A stretch of 64,000 bases of DNA. Source: Planctomycetota bacterium (GTDB taxonomy: Bacteria > Planctomycetota > Brocadiia > Brocadiales > Brocadiaceae). Below are positions 7,508 through 15,032 of this stretch, piece by piece (position 1 is the stretch's first letter; the number at the start of each line of letters is the position of its first letter). Both the position numbers and the translations under genes were made by a program. The notes below the pieces were generated by a model. That model was given only the letters and a program-made list of their open reading frames with translations. It ran no database searches and was not told the DNA's origin. The stretch is from contig VGXV01000004.1 in the NCBI GenBank assembly GCA_016873165.1, positions 1 through 64,000 of the forward strand, given 5' to 3'.

Positions 7508-7635
7508 ACATAACGTCGGCGCGTCAGTTGCGCCCGACTAAAAAAGGCGCACCAATTAAACACCAAACGCTTGCCAACCACGAATACCTCTTAAACATGC
7601 GGCGTAAGGGTGTCAACTGCACGCGCATGTTAGGC
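7508..7635 (-). other. attC-like integron recombination site (128 bp)
   Basis: On the minus strand the site opens with GCCTAAC (7629-7635), a perfect RYYYAAC R'' box, and ends with GTTATGT (7508-7514), a GTTRRRY R' box with one mismatch. Inside, GCGCGT-G-CAGTTG pairs with CAACTGACGCGC, leaving one unpaired base on the R'' side. That is the extrahelical base which sets attC orientation. The site begins 21 bases past the higA stop and ends 22 bases before the next start codon, which is standard cassette spacing. All features were seen by eye; no covariance model was run. Confidence 0.75.
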
Positions 7636-7656
7636 TATCTGGTATGGTTTTCTATG

Positions 7657-7974
7657 TCACCCCTTGAACGGGATAGGCTGTGTCATGGATAAAACAACCA
7701 CCTCGCGGTTGATCCGCTTCGCCACTTTCGCTGCAGTGGCCTCCAGATCATACCGCGCCTGCAGGCGGAGCCAGACCACCGCACTCGTGCCAAAATACCG
7801 CGCCAATCGCAATGCCGTATCCGCCGTAACCGCACGCTACCCACGGATAATCTGACTAATCCGCAATGCCGGCACACCAATATCTTTCGCCACACGGTAC
7901 TGGCTCAGCCCCAGGGGCTTCATAAAGTCTTCTAATAATACTTCGCCAGGATGAACAGCCGGTAATCTTTCCAT
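7657..7974 (-). pseudogene. higA: HigA-family antitoxin gene with a premature stop
   Basis: The ATG at 7974, after AGGGAG, begins MERLPAVHPGEVLLEDFMKP and LGLSQYRVAKDIGVP, the XRE helix-turn-helix of HigA/VapI antitoxins. Codon 46 is TAG (7837-7839) at the position normally occupied by Lys in the motif GKRAVTADTALRLARYFG. The rest of the domain then continues in frame to a TGA at 7657. The antitoxin is therefore probably truncated within its DNA-binding domain. It follows the toxin ORF by 10 bases, the usual higBA order. Confidence 0.85.
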
Positions 7975-7984
7975 ACGTACTCCC

Positions 7985-8188
7985 TTATTTGTGATAATCC
8001 ACTATCTCCACGTCTCTTGCCTTGCCTTTGCCCCATTTGAAACAAATACGCCATTGGTCATTGATGCGGATACCGTGTTGACCGTCTCGGTCGCCTTGTA
8101 GGGACTCCAGCCGATTGCCCGGTGGGGCGGCCAAATCGCGTAAATCTTCCGCAACTTCCTTTAAGACAATGACTTTCCTTACTTTCAT
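7985..8188 (-). CDS. Chimeric toxin: ParE-like N-terminus joined to HigB-like C-terminus
   Basis: 67 residues. The first 16, MKVRKVIVLKEVAEDL, are a ParE/RelE-type opening. From DLRDLAAPPGNRLE through SIRINDQWRICFKW-like residues to DVEIVDYHK the protein is a HigB (RelE superfamily ribosome-dependent RNase) C-terminal half. The middle of both families is missing. The antitoxin directly upstream is the partner usual for ParE-like toxins, while the gene downstream is a higA. The simplest reading is a deletion that fused two adjacent toxin-antitoxin cassettes in frame. It is probably inactive. Confidence 0.8.
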   Translation of the reverse strand: MKVRKVIVLKEVAEDLRDLAAPPGNRLESLQGDRDGQHGIRINDQWRICFKWGKGKARDVEIVDYHK

Positions 8189-8391
8189 TTGCGTCCACGT
8201 GCTGTCAGTTCCTCGATTGAAATAAACTCGGCTTTACCTGTTTCAATTTTCTTTCTCCTATTTTCAAGAATTGTTCCGTGCCACTCTGGTGAATCGATTT
8301 CTTTATCTTCGTGGCATAAGGCATCCCAGAGTTCTTCCATCGCTCGTAAACGTTCAATTGTAGGCATTTTTTTAATTTCAATACTAGTCAT
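8185..8391 (-). CDS. Addiction-module antitoxin (TIGR02574-like)
   Basis: 68 residues from the ATG at 8391, which has AAAGGA 9 bases upstream. An earlier TTG at 8409 is less likely. The sequence MTSIEIKKMPTIERLRAMEELWDAL, then SPEWH and a C-terminal EFISIEELTARGRK, matches the short putative addiction-module component family that precedes ParE/RelE-like toxins. Its stop overlaps the toxin start by four bases. Its own toxin survives only as the first 16 residues of the chimera downstream. GTTAGCAT about 28 bases upstream of the start (forward 8418-8425) resembles a cassette boundary. Confidence 0.75.
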   Translation of the reverse strand: MTSIEIKKMPTIERLRAMEELWDALCHEDKEIDSPEWHGTILENRRKKIETGKAEFISIEELTARGRK

Positions 8392-8430
8392 CGTTTTCAA
8401 TCCTTTCAAAATTTTTTATGCTAACAATAA

Positions 8431-8583
8431 TTATACAGTCTGTATAAAACGGCAAACACAGACAGATTTGATATATATAAAAAGTTACCGTTTGTTCTTT
8501 TTGTTGGTTGCAACTTGCTTCGCATTAAGCATTTCCTGCTTGTTAGCCAAATAACTCATTCCGGTTTATACAGACTGTATAAA
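8431..8583. repeat. Inverted pair of 17-18-bp palindromes bounding 153 bp
   Basis: TTATACAGTCTGTATAAAACGG (8431-8452, on the plus strand) and TTTATACAGTCTGTATAAACCGG read on the minus strand (8583-8561) are inverted copies, each itself nearly palindromic. They frame 110 bases without a gene, lying exactly between the recombinase fragment and the first cassette-type gene. The region could be a small non-autonomous element, a recombination-site region or a pair of repressor sites. Nothing in the sequence decides between these. Confidence 0.65.
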
Positions 8584-8588
8584 CTGAC

Positions 8589-8865
8589 CTACAGCCCATC
8601 GACAGGACTCCGGACACCGTGGCCTCCTTTGGACATGGGTGTAAATCATAGTTGTGCTAACGTCTATGTGGCCAAGAAGTTCCTGGATAGTACGAATATC
8701 ATAACCAGCCTCAGGCAAATGCGTGGCAAAAGAGTGGCGGAAGGTGTGGCAACCGGCGTGTTTGACTACACCCGCATTGCGGACTGCTTCCCTGACCATC
8801 CGCTGAAGAATCGTCTCGTGGATATGATGCCGCCCTTCTTCACCAGAACCATTGGGGTAAACCCA
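8589..8865 (-). pseudogene. C-terminal fragment of an IntI-like tyrosine recombinase
   Basis: Read leftwards from about 8865 the frame gives [18 protein letters not shown], then the catalytic box [19 protein letters not shown], then [21 protein letters not shown] with the His and nucleophilic Tyr. This is the integron/XerC-like core typical of IntI. A one-base shift after THVQR moves the frame; in the shifted frame it ends [12 protein letters not shown] and stops at 8589. The 5' part is missing because the deleted RAYT copy begins inside the WVYPN codons. The gene is dead. Its 3' end faces the cassette-like genes. Confidence 0.85.
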
Positions 8866-9478
8866 ATCTATTGATAATAATATGTTTTTTCCTAAAACGA
8901 TTATACATTTAACCGTTTTAATTACAAGAATATGTTGGAATCAGGCAAATCCTTTTGCCTGCATAAATAACTATTCGTCAGAAAGCGCTTTACCACCGCA
9001 AATACACTCTCTGTCCTGAAACCGGCAATTTCTGTATTTTTTTTTAATCTTAACAGGGTTTAAGTAGAGGTATCGCGAAAACGCCAAAAGATAAGAACTT
9101 TTTCGATAAGAATTGCCTTCCATCGTCCCTGATAGAGATGCCCGGCGCGATTATGTCTTCTGTTGTAATAGACAGTGTAGGTAGTGTTTAATCTTTGTGC
9201 AAAACGATTAAGGTTTCCTGCGGGTGTGTGAAGGATAAGATGAAAAGGTTTTCCATGAGGACATAGCCATGTAATTGCACCAGGTATTTTTCCAGACTAT
9301 CTTTTAATATAACGAGAAACTTTTCGCGATCGGTGTCATCTTTGAATATGCTGTTTCTTTCGTTACCGCGTGAGGTGAAATGGTACCATGCACCATGATA
9401 TTCTATTCGTAACGGTCTTGCCATGCCGATACATTAACAAATCGAATCGCTATTGTCAATAGATTAGGTTTGACCCCA
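8853..9478 (-). mobile_element. RAYT element, internally deleted copy
   Basis: Left end TGGGGTAAACCCAATC at 8853 and right end TTTGACCCCA at 9478 match the full copy at 5490-6687. The flanking AT-rich stretch (CTAAAACGATTATACATTTAA) is also shared. About 570 bases of the transposase gene, corresponding roughly to 5650-6210 of the full copy, are absent. It has landed in, and truncates, the recombinase gene fragment at 8589-8865. Confidence 0.85.
8970..9424 (-). pseudogene. Truncated REP-associated transposase
   Basis: The frame begins identically to the intact transposase at 6633 (MARPLRIEYHGAWYH) for about 58 residues. A small deletion just before the HUH motif then shifts it to LMENLFILSF, destroying the HxH site. 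Most of the middle of the gene is deleted, and only remnants of the RYIHLNPV region (about 9040-9110) and the extreme 3' end remain. It cannot encode a working transposase. Confidence 0.85.
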
Positions 9479-9507
9479 AAGTTTTTTCCAAAGTTTTTTT
9501 GCAGAAC

Positions 9508-10419
9508 CTAACTTTTTTCTGGACCTTTGCCAAAAAGACCCTCTATCCTCAGAGTAAGGCGCCTTTTCAACTCTTCCTTGTTGTCATTTGTCCATTCAAT
9601 AAAGTAATACTGACGAATATCAAAATGAAGATTCTTTAGATCATCCTTCTCACAAAGCCAAAACACCTCTAACCCCAACCCCTTTGCAAATCCCGCCTCA
9701 AAATAAACACCGCCTCTATGCCTAGTAAAATCAGCAACAACAAACTTACTTCTTCTTATTTGAGCTATAATTTCATCATCAATTTTGTCATTATGTTCTC
9801 TCAAATCGACTTTGTGAGGTAGATATCCAGCGTCGGATATTGCCGGTGCAATTGCTTCTTCATACAATGATTTCAAATCATCAGAAAAACACATCGCAAC
9901 AAATCCTTGAGAGCTTTTTGAATTAGTTTTCGACAATTCTTCCAATCGTATCCATCCATTAGCAAGTACTTTATATTTATTTAACCATATTTGCGATTCT
10001 ATGATAACAAATATTCTTTTTGTTGTAATTAAGTAATCAGTTACGGCCTGTAATTCTTCTTCATTTACACACCAAGCCCTACTAATAAATGATTTATCAA
10101 ATTGAATTGAAGCACCTGCGAAATCAGATCTAGCGGCGATATGGCAAAGCAGACTATCTGCTCTATCAATAAATGACGGTAGTTTTAATTTGATTAGAAA
10201 GTTATCGAGGTTCTCTGAAGTTATTTCATATCCCTCATTTTCCGCTAGCCAACCCGATATGTTTGCCTTTTGTCGCTGCGTTAGTCTTCTTCTCCCGATT
10301 AACATTTCAATTTTTGCGTCTGCCGTATATTTTCCACATTGTGGACAATCTAAATATTTTCTATCTCTTGACCACATGTTTGATTTACATTTATTTAGGC
10401 AAATAGGACATTGTTCCAT
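9508..10419 (-). CDS. Zinc-ribbon protein with C-terminal deoxyribosyltransferase/TIR-like domain
   Basis: 303 residues. Residues 1-30 hold a zinc ribbon (CPIC...CPQCGKY). The middle is helical with WxHTH-like character. The C-terminal 130 residues form a Rossmann-like domain: GFVAMCFSDDL, YEEAIAPAISDAGYLP, EHNDKIDDEIIAQIRRSKFVVADF, then GGVYFEAGFAKGLG. This domain family is related to nucleoside 2-deoxyribosyltransferases and TIR-like NAD-binding folds, with a conserved Glu in YFEAGFA. A nucleotide hydrolase or defence effector role is inference only. It starts ATG with a purine-rich leader and lies at the edge of the mobile island with no obvious partner. Confidence 0.7.
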   Translation of the reverse strand: MEQCPICLNKCKSNMWSRDRKYLDCPQCGKYTADAKIEMLIGRRRLTQRQKANISGWLAENEGYEITSENLDNFLIKLKLPSFIDRADSLLCHIAARSDFAGASIQFDKSFISRAWCVNEEELQAVTDYLITTKRIFVIIESQIWLNKYKVLANGWIRLEELSKTNSKSSQGFVAMCFSDDLKSLYEEAIAPAISDAGYLPHKVDLREHNDKIDDEIIAQIRRSKFVVADFTRHRGGVYFEAGFAKGLGLEVFWLCEKDDLKNLHFDIRQYYFIEWTNDNKEELKRRLTLRIEGLFGKGPEKS

Positions 10420-10579
10420 ATTTTTTCCCTAATGTAAAAATTACCGTCTGAATACTATTTTATAATCTATAAAATACCCACAAAATAAAAACCATCTGTA
10501 CACCTTATTAATCATATCCCTGTCTGAGTTAGGTACTTTTATCACGACTCTATAAATATCATTGACATTAGCATTGCCC

Positions 10580-11185
10580 TTACGAATCCGCCAACTTATC
10601 CAAAATACTCCGCAACAGCCGTGGATCAATATAGCGGATGCCTAGTTTGTCTGCCCATTTGACGATGCCGGTGTCGGCGGTCATCAGGATGCCTTCCATT
10701 TCTTTTGCAAGGAGGATTAAATCGACGTCCTCTTTGCTGTCAATAATCCCCTCGCGCAGAGCCATGCGGTATTTTTTTCTGAGGTTCGCGATGGCCTCGG
10801 GTTCGGTATCGGGAGAGGCTTCTCTTACCGCAGTTTCCGCCACCCGCAATCCCTTATCGATCCTTTGCCGGACGTCTTCAATGAGTTCGTAGAGCAAAAA
10901 GGCGGGCACGGTCAGTTCGTAACGTTTGGGGGCTTTCTGGCGTATCAGCATTTGCAGGTCGATATGGATGTCTTTTATCTCCACAAAGGTAAGAAGCTCC
11001 TCATAAATCGTCTGCGGCATATAAAAGGTAGGCCCTTCCAGTTTGCTGATAATTTCCAGAAAAGAGCGCAAGGCGTCCGTCGGGTCGTTGCCAAAGGTAT
11101 GATAAACATCAGGATTGGTAAAAATGCTGGTATCGATGACTACCTTTTCATGGATGAGTTGTTCATGTTTTATGTCTTTTTGCAT
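10580..11185 (-). CDS. RNA-free ribonuclease P (HARP; PIN-domain, UPF0278)
   Basis: 201 residues. The opening [17 protein letters not shown], the central [19 protein letters not shown] with KGLRVAE, and the block [17 protein letters not shown] followed by TADTGI and [12 protein letters not shown] match the HARP family closely. This is the minimal protein-only RNase P first described from Aquifex aeolicus Aq_880, earlier annotated as RNA ligase partner protein. The acidic residues D18, D153, D155 and D171 fit PIN active-site positions. HARP removes 5' leaders from pre-tRNA. The gene overlaps the 3' end of the GlmU-like gene by 16 bases, so they are probably co-transcribed. Whether this genome also has RNA-based RNase P is not visible here. 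Confidence 0.9.
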   Translation of the reverse strand: MQKDIKHEQLIHEKVVIDTSIFTNPDVYHTFGNDPTDALRSFLEIISKLEGPTFYMPQTIYEELLTFVEIKDIHIDLQMLIRQKAPKRYELTVPAFLLYELIEDVRQRIDKGLRVAETAVREASPDTEPEAIANLRKKYRMALREGIIDSKEDVDLILLAKEMEGILMTADTGIVKWADKLGIRYIDPRLLRSILDKLADS

Positions 11186-12417
11186 ATCGTTCTTTCCTGT
11201 TCGGTAAGCTCAAATATCTTTTTAAAAAGCGTCTCTTCGGCAGCGGACATTTCCTTTCCCCGCCTTCCCATGGCAACTTTTGCCACGTTTAAAACCTTTT
11301 CTAAAATGTACACGATAACCCCGTGATCGGAACACCATGAGAACGAAGGGAGATATTTCGGGGGATAGCGGTTGGTGACGATATTGCAGGCATACCCAAT
11401 GACGCTTCCCGTCATGATCGTCGTATTTATAGCGGTTTTTGTGTGGTCTCCCATTGCCATGCCCAGAAAATTGTGGTTTGTGTTGATGAGTTCATTTCCC
11501 ATCTGGACTTTTATGCTGCCATAGGTATTCAGCAGATTGCTGTTCGTTGTATCCGCCCCGATATTCACCCATGAGCCAATATAGGAGTCGCCCAGAAATC
11601 CGTCATGCTGTTTATTGGTATAGCTGTGGAATATCGTGTTTACGTTTTCTCCCCCGATCTTGCACACATCTCCAATATTCGTTCCTCCCCGCAATCGTGA
11701 ATTGGCCTGTACTACAGAATTATCTCCTATATACACAGGGCCTTCGATGGTGGTGTTGGGGGAGATGGTGACGTTATTGCCAATATACACCGGGCCGTTT
11801 TCGGCGTCTATTACACAGCAGGGCTTTATCCTGCTGTCTTTCCCGATATGTATTTTATCTTTGTTCAGGAGATACGCGCCTTCGTAAATATTTCCCATGT
11901 TCCGCACTTCTTTGACAAATAAAGAGAAGTCTTCCTTTATTTGTGAGACATTGCGTTTTACAACGTCCCAGTAATAATGCAACGCCGGAACCCTGCTCTC
12001 AACACAGGGAAATGTTTTTTTCAGTTTCTCAACAGCATTTTCCTGAAGAAATGTGTCATGGGATATTTTCCCTGAAAAGTTCTTTTTGAGACGAAGGTAA
12101 ATAATCGTGTCTCCCTGTATGCCAAGTTCTTCAGGACCATCGGGAGAAACAGAGTTTGAGAAAATCGCGCGTCCATTGATAAAAAGGCAGTTATCCGCCG
12201 ATGCAGGGGGCACATTTACCTCCAAAGAATAGCGTTCTTTTACAACATCAGCAAGATAGTCCCTGCAGAAAAGGGTAATTTTGGAACCGGGATAGAGTTT
12301 ATGCACCCTCTCCATCTGAGTATACATGCCGCAGCGGAGTTCAAACGTTGCCCTCGCGTATACAAGGGGAAAAAGGCGTGAATAGTTGAAGTCTTCGAAA
12401 ATACAAATATGAGACAC
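11170..12417 (-). CDS. GlmU-like sugar-nucleotidyl/acyltransferase family protein
   Basis: 415 residues from a GTG start with an AGAGGG ribosome binding site 9 bases upstream. The N-terminal third ([24 protein letters not shown]) is the putative sugar-nucleotidyltransferase domain seen in Bacteroidetes and planctomycete GlmU-like proteins. From about residue 185 a left-handed beta-helix of hexapeptide repeats follows ([26 protein letters not shown]). These proteins are thought to act in UDP-GlcNAc or related sugar supply, but the canonical GlmU pyrophosphorylase signature is absent, so the reaction is uncertain. It overlaps the HARP gene. Confidence 0.8.
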   Translation of the reverse strand: MSHICIFEDFNYSRLFPLVYARATFELRCGMYTQMERVHKLYPGSKITLFCRDYLADVVKERYSLEVNVPPASADNCLFINGRAIFSNSVSPDGPEELGIQGDTIIYLRLKKNFSGKISHDTFLQENAVEKLKKTFPCVESRVPALHYYWDVVKRNVSQIKEDFSLFVKEVRNMGNIYEGAYLLNKDKIHIGKDSRIKPCCVIDAENGPVYIGNNVTISPNTTIEGPVYIGDNSVVQANSRLRGGTNIGDVCKIGGENVNTIFHSYTNKQHDGFLGDSYIGSWVNIGADTTNSNLLNTYGSIKVQMGNELINTNHNFLGMAMGDHTKTAINTTIMTGSVIGYACNIVTNRYPPKYLPSFSWCSDHGVIVYILEKVLNVAKVAMGRRGKEMSAAEETLFKKIFELTEQERTICKKT

Positions 12418-12765
12418 TTTGAATTACCCTCTTTTCTTCTATTTAGCATGCAATCGATGAGCGCGCGGCGCCGGAGTGTAGAATACTGAGAGTGTTAAGT
12501 TTTGTCAAGCCAATAATATAGGGAAAAAACCACGCCGGACAGGCGCTGTTATTGTCCTCCCACTATATCATTGACGGAACTTATTAACTGTGCTAAAATT
12601 TCAACCATTTATATTATTACCATGTAAAAACTTCTTTTTTTAGCACGTTTTTTACCTCCCCTACATTCCCTCCTTGCGAAGGAGGGGAAAAAGAGGGGTG
12701 GTCAATTGGGTTGCGGCTATGCTGCCCTATGCAGATGCTTACCTTCGTTTTATGATCCTGATTGA
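12418..12765. other. Intergenic region with a REP-like palindrome
   Basis: A 348-base divergent gap between the GlmU-like gene and the GT39 gene. It contains CCCTCCTTGCGAAGGAGGG (12668-12686), a strong hairpin followed by GAAAAAGAGGGG. It resembles dispersed G-rich repeats rather than a terminator, since no T-run follows on either strand. No gene is supported here, and the promoters for the two flanking genes must lie in this gap. Confidence 0.5.
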
Positions 12766-14385
12766 ATGAATCAAACTGCGACAAATATACGTTTATTAAC
12801 GATCCTTCTCGTGTTGTTTCTTTCATTTCTCTTTCTTTTCAATACGGGAAACAGGGATCTCTGGGCGCCTGACGAACCTCGCTACGCGCAGGTTTCCAAG
12901 GAAATGCGGGACAGCGGCAATTTTATTCTCCCGCAGTTAAACGGTGAGCCGTATCCCCACAAGCCCCCCCTTTTATTCTGGATGATCAATCTGTTTTCGA
13001 TTCCCTTCGGCAAAATAACGCACCTGTCAGGGCGTTTGCCTTCCGCTTTCGCGGGGGTGGGATGCTGCCTCATACTCTTTAATTTCGCGCGGAATGTTTT
13101 TCAAAATACGCGGATCGGCCTGCTGGCAGCCCTTATCCTTGCCACAAGCATGAAGTTCCTCTGGATGTCGCACCGCGTGGCATTTGACGTCCTTCTGACC
13201 TTTTTTGTAATGGCATCCCTGTTTAGCTTTTATAAAGGATACACAGAAGACAAAAACAAGGTGCGCAGCTATACCCTCTTTTATCTATTCATGGCGCTCG
13301 GGGTGCTTACCAAAGGCCCTGTGGGATTTCTCCTTCCGTTTCTTACGGTAGTGGCATATTTATTTCTGAAAAGGGACATACGGGTTTTAAAGGAGACAAA
13401 ACCATGGATTGGGGGAGTCCTCTTTGCCATTCTGGTATTCTCATGGGTGTACCTGGCAAGCATATACGGCGGAAAGGAATACACACAGCAAATAATGTTC
13501 AAACAAAACGTCGGAAGGTTTGCTGATTCGTTTGCCCATAAACGGCCGTTTTATTACTTCTTTATCCAGTTCCCCCTGAATTATTTTCCGTGGAGCATCT
13601 TTATCCCCAGCACGGCGCTGTTTCTGTTTTCACGGGAAGGGAGAAAGAAGTTTCAGGAAGTTTCATTTCCGGCGGTCTGGTTTGCGGTTATCTTCGTTTT
13701 CTTTTCCATTGTTTCCGGGAAAAGGGATATCTACGTCCTTCCGCTGTATCCCGCCGCATCGTTGATTATCGCATGGTTTTTAAATGAGTTTATCGGACAA
13801 TTCAGGGATCTCCGGTTCAGAAGAACAGGCTACATCCCCTGTTACTTCGCAAGCGGTTTGTCCATGTTTTTAGGCTTGCTCCTGCCGGTTGGCGTTTACA
13901 AATTTCTCCCCGAACATGTTCGCCTGACCATACCGTTTGTGATACTCCTTTTTGCCGGTGGCATCATTATGCTGCGCTGCACAAAACGCTCAAGAATACT
14001 GCCCTTTCTCTTTACCCTTATTATGCTTGTTTTCCTTACCTTTACCATCAGCACCTTGCGGGTAATTCCCCTGTTAAACCAGCACAAATCGGCGAAGGAA
14101 ATTTGCGATACGGCAAACGCCGTAATGAAACCGAATGAACCTTTGGCCATGTATGGTTTTCTGAGGGATACGTATCTGTTTTATACGGACAGAAACCACA
14201 TAGAGGTTATTCATGAACCGGAGGATTTGAAAAAATATCTGATCTCAGAGGAACAGGTCTTTCTGTTTATCCAGGATAAAGATTTTGTGAAGATTACGGA
14301 GTCGTTAGAAATACCCGTCTTCGTCCTCGCAAAGGACTCAGTCGGCCACCGGAAGATGTTTTTCGTTTCGAACAGGGATATGTGA
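12766..14385 (+). CDS. GT39/ArnT-like membrane glycosyltransferase
   Basis: 539 residues with about 11-12 membrane helices and a first periplasmic loop carrying DLWAPDEPRYAQVSKEM, whose Asp-Glu pair is the catalytic signature of ArnT/PMT-type (GT83/GT39) enzymes. PYPHKPPLLFWMIN follows, as in ArnT. These enzymes move a sugar from a polyprenyl-phosphate donor to lipid A or protein on the outer face of the membrane. The C-terminal 110 residues form a soluble domain. It stands alone on the plus strand, with no ArnABC-type genes nearby, so the acceptor is unknown. Confidence 0.85.
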   Translation: MNQTATNIRLLTILLVLFLSFLFLFNTGNRDLWAPDEPRYAQVSKEMRDSGNFILPQLNGEPYPHKPPLLFWMINLFSIPFGKITHLSGRLPSAFAGVGCCLILFNFARNVFQNTRIGLLAALILATSMKFLWMSHRVAFDVLLTFFVMASLFSFYKGYTEDKNKVRSYTLFYLFMALGVLTKGPVGFLLPFLTVVAYLFLKRDIRVLKETKPWIGGVLFAILVFSWVYLASIYGGKEYTQQIMFKQNVGRFADSFAHKRPFYYFFIQFPLNYFPWSIFIPSTALFLFSREGRKKFQEVSFPAVWFAVIFVFFSIVSGKRDIYVLPLYPAASLIIAWFLNEFIGQFRDLRFRRTGYIPCYFASGLSMFLGLLLPVGVYKFLPEHVRLTIPFVILLFAGGIIMLRCTKRSRILPFLFTLIMLVFLTFTISTLRVIPLLNQHKSAKEICDTANAVMKPNEPLAMYGFLRDTYLFYTDRNHIEVIHEPEDLKKYLISEEQVFLFIQDKDFVKITESLEIPVFVLAKDSVGHRKMFFVSNRDM

Positions 14386-14389
14386 GTAT

Positions 14390-14600
14390 TTATAAACCAT
14401 TCCATTCATCAACAGTAATTTCTCTGCCTATTATTTCTTCTATTTCCCGAATCATCATTCGAAGTTGAGGAGAGGAATAGAGTATTCATTATAAGACGGA
14501 ATTGACAGACGATAACATTTATATGCCATAAACTGATGTCTCGTTCCGGAAAAATGGTCATTCAAAACCCAATACTCGTAACCGACGGATGAATTCCCTG
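14390..14600 (-). pseudogene. hicA: HicA-family toxin gene with several lesions
   Basis: Directly after hicB the minus strand encodes pieces of one HicA-like protein in three frames. The pieces are EFIRRLRVLGFE followed by a TGA, then FSGTRHQFMAYKCYRLSIP with SYNEYSIP, then PQLRMMIREIEEIIGREIT with VDEWNGL and a stop at 14390. The breaks fit one nonsense change (Gly to TGA), one extra T in a T-run and a 5-base duplication. The SGTRHQFM block holds the catalytic His. The toxin is certainly dead, leaving its antitoxin gene intact. Confidence 0.75.
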
Positions 14601-14603
14601 CGT

Positions 14604-14879
14604 TTACACGGTATCCATCGGCTCACACGTTGGCTCCGTATTTAAATCAATTCCGCCAATTACCGGTAAAGAATGTCCCAGTTTTAAACCTAACAAAATC
14701 CATTCTTCGAGTGCAGAATGTAATTCGCTTTCACACTCCCGTAAACTATTGCCAAATGCTATCACGCCTTTGCATAAAGGAATTTTCCCGGAAAATGTAC
14801 CATCTTCAAGCTTGTCGTAAATAGCTTGTGCCATAGCATGCTCGACATACTCGCTCAGGACATATCGTATTACCGGCAT
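14604..14879 (-). CDS. hicB: HicB-family antitoxin, orphaned
   Basis: 91 residues with the HicB fold pattern: YVEHAMAQAIYDKLEDGTFSG, IPLCKGVIAFGNSLRECESELHSALEEWILLGLKLGHSLPVI. GAGGGG lies 8 bases before the ATG at 14879. It normally binds and blocks the HicA encoded immediately downstream, but that gene is broken here. The intact frame may be kept as an orphan regulator or simply be young decay. It is convergent with the GT39 gene. Confidence 0.82.
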   Translation of the reverse strand: MPVIRYVLSEYVEHAMAQAIYDKLEDGTFSGKIPLCKGVIAFGNSLRECESELHSALEEWILLGLKLGHSLPVIGGIDLNTEPTCEPMDTV

Positions 14880-15032
14880 ATACTACCCCTCTATAACAGG
14901 TTCGCAAGTATTAAAGGATTGCCTCTAAAGAATGGCAACGTCAGAAGATATGTGGTGTCATTTTAGAGCTTTTGGATAGGCAGGTCAACATGTTTCATTA
15001 TCTCTCTTATTTAAAGCAGGTATGTAAAAATT

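Noticed and set aside
8515-8874. Plus-strand open frame spanning the recombinase remnant
   Set aside because: It is opposite the recombinase fragment, whose catalytic motifs in the minus direction are unmistakable.
10441-10629. Minus-strand 62-residue open frame next to the HARP gene
   Set aside because: It lies partly inside HARP in another frame, with no start signal and no recognisable motif.
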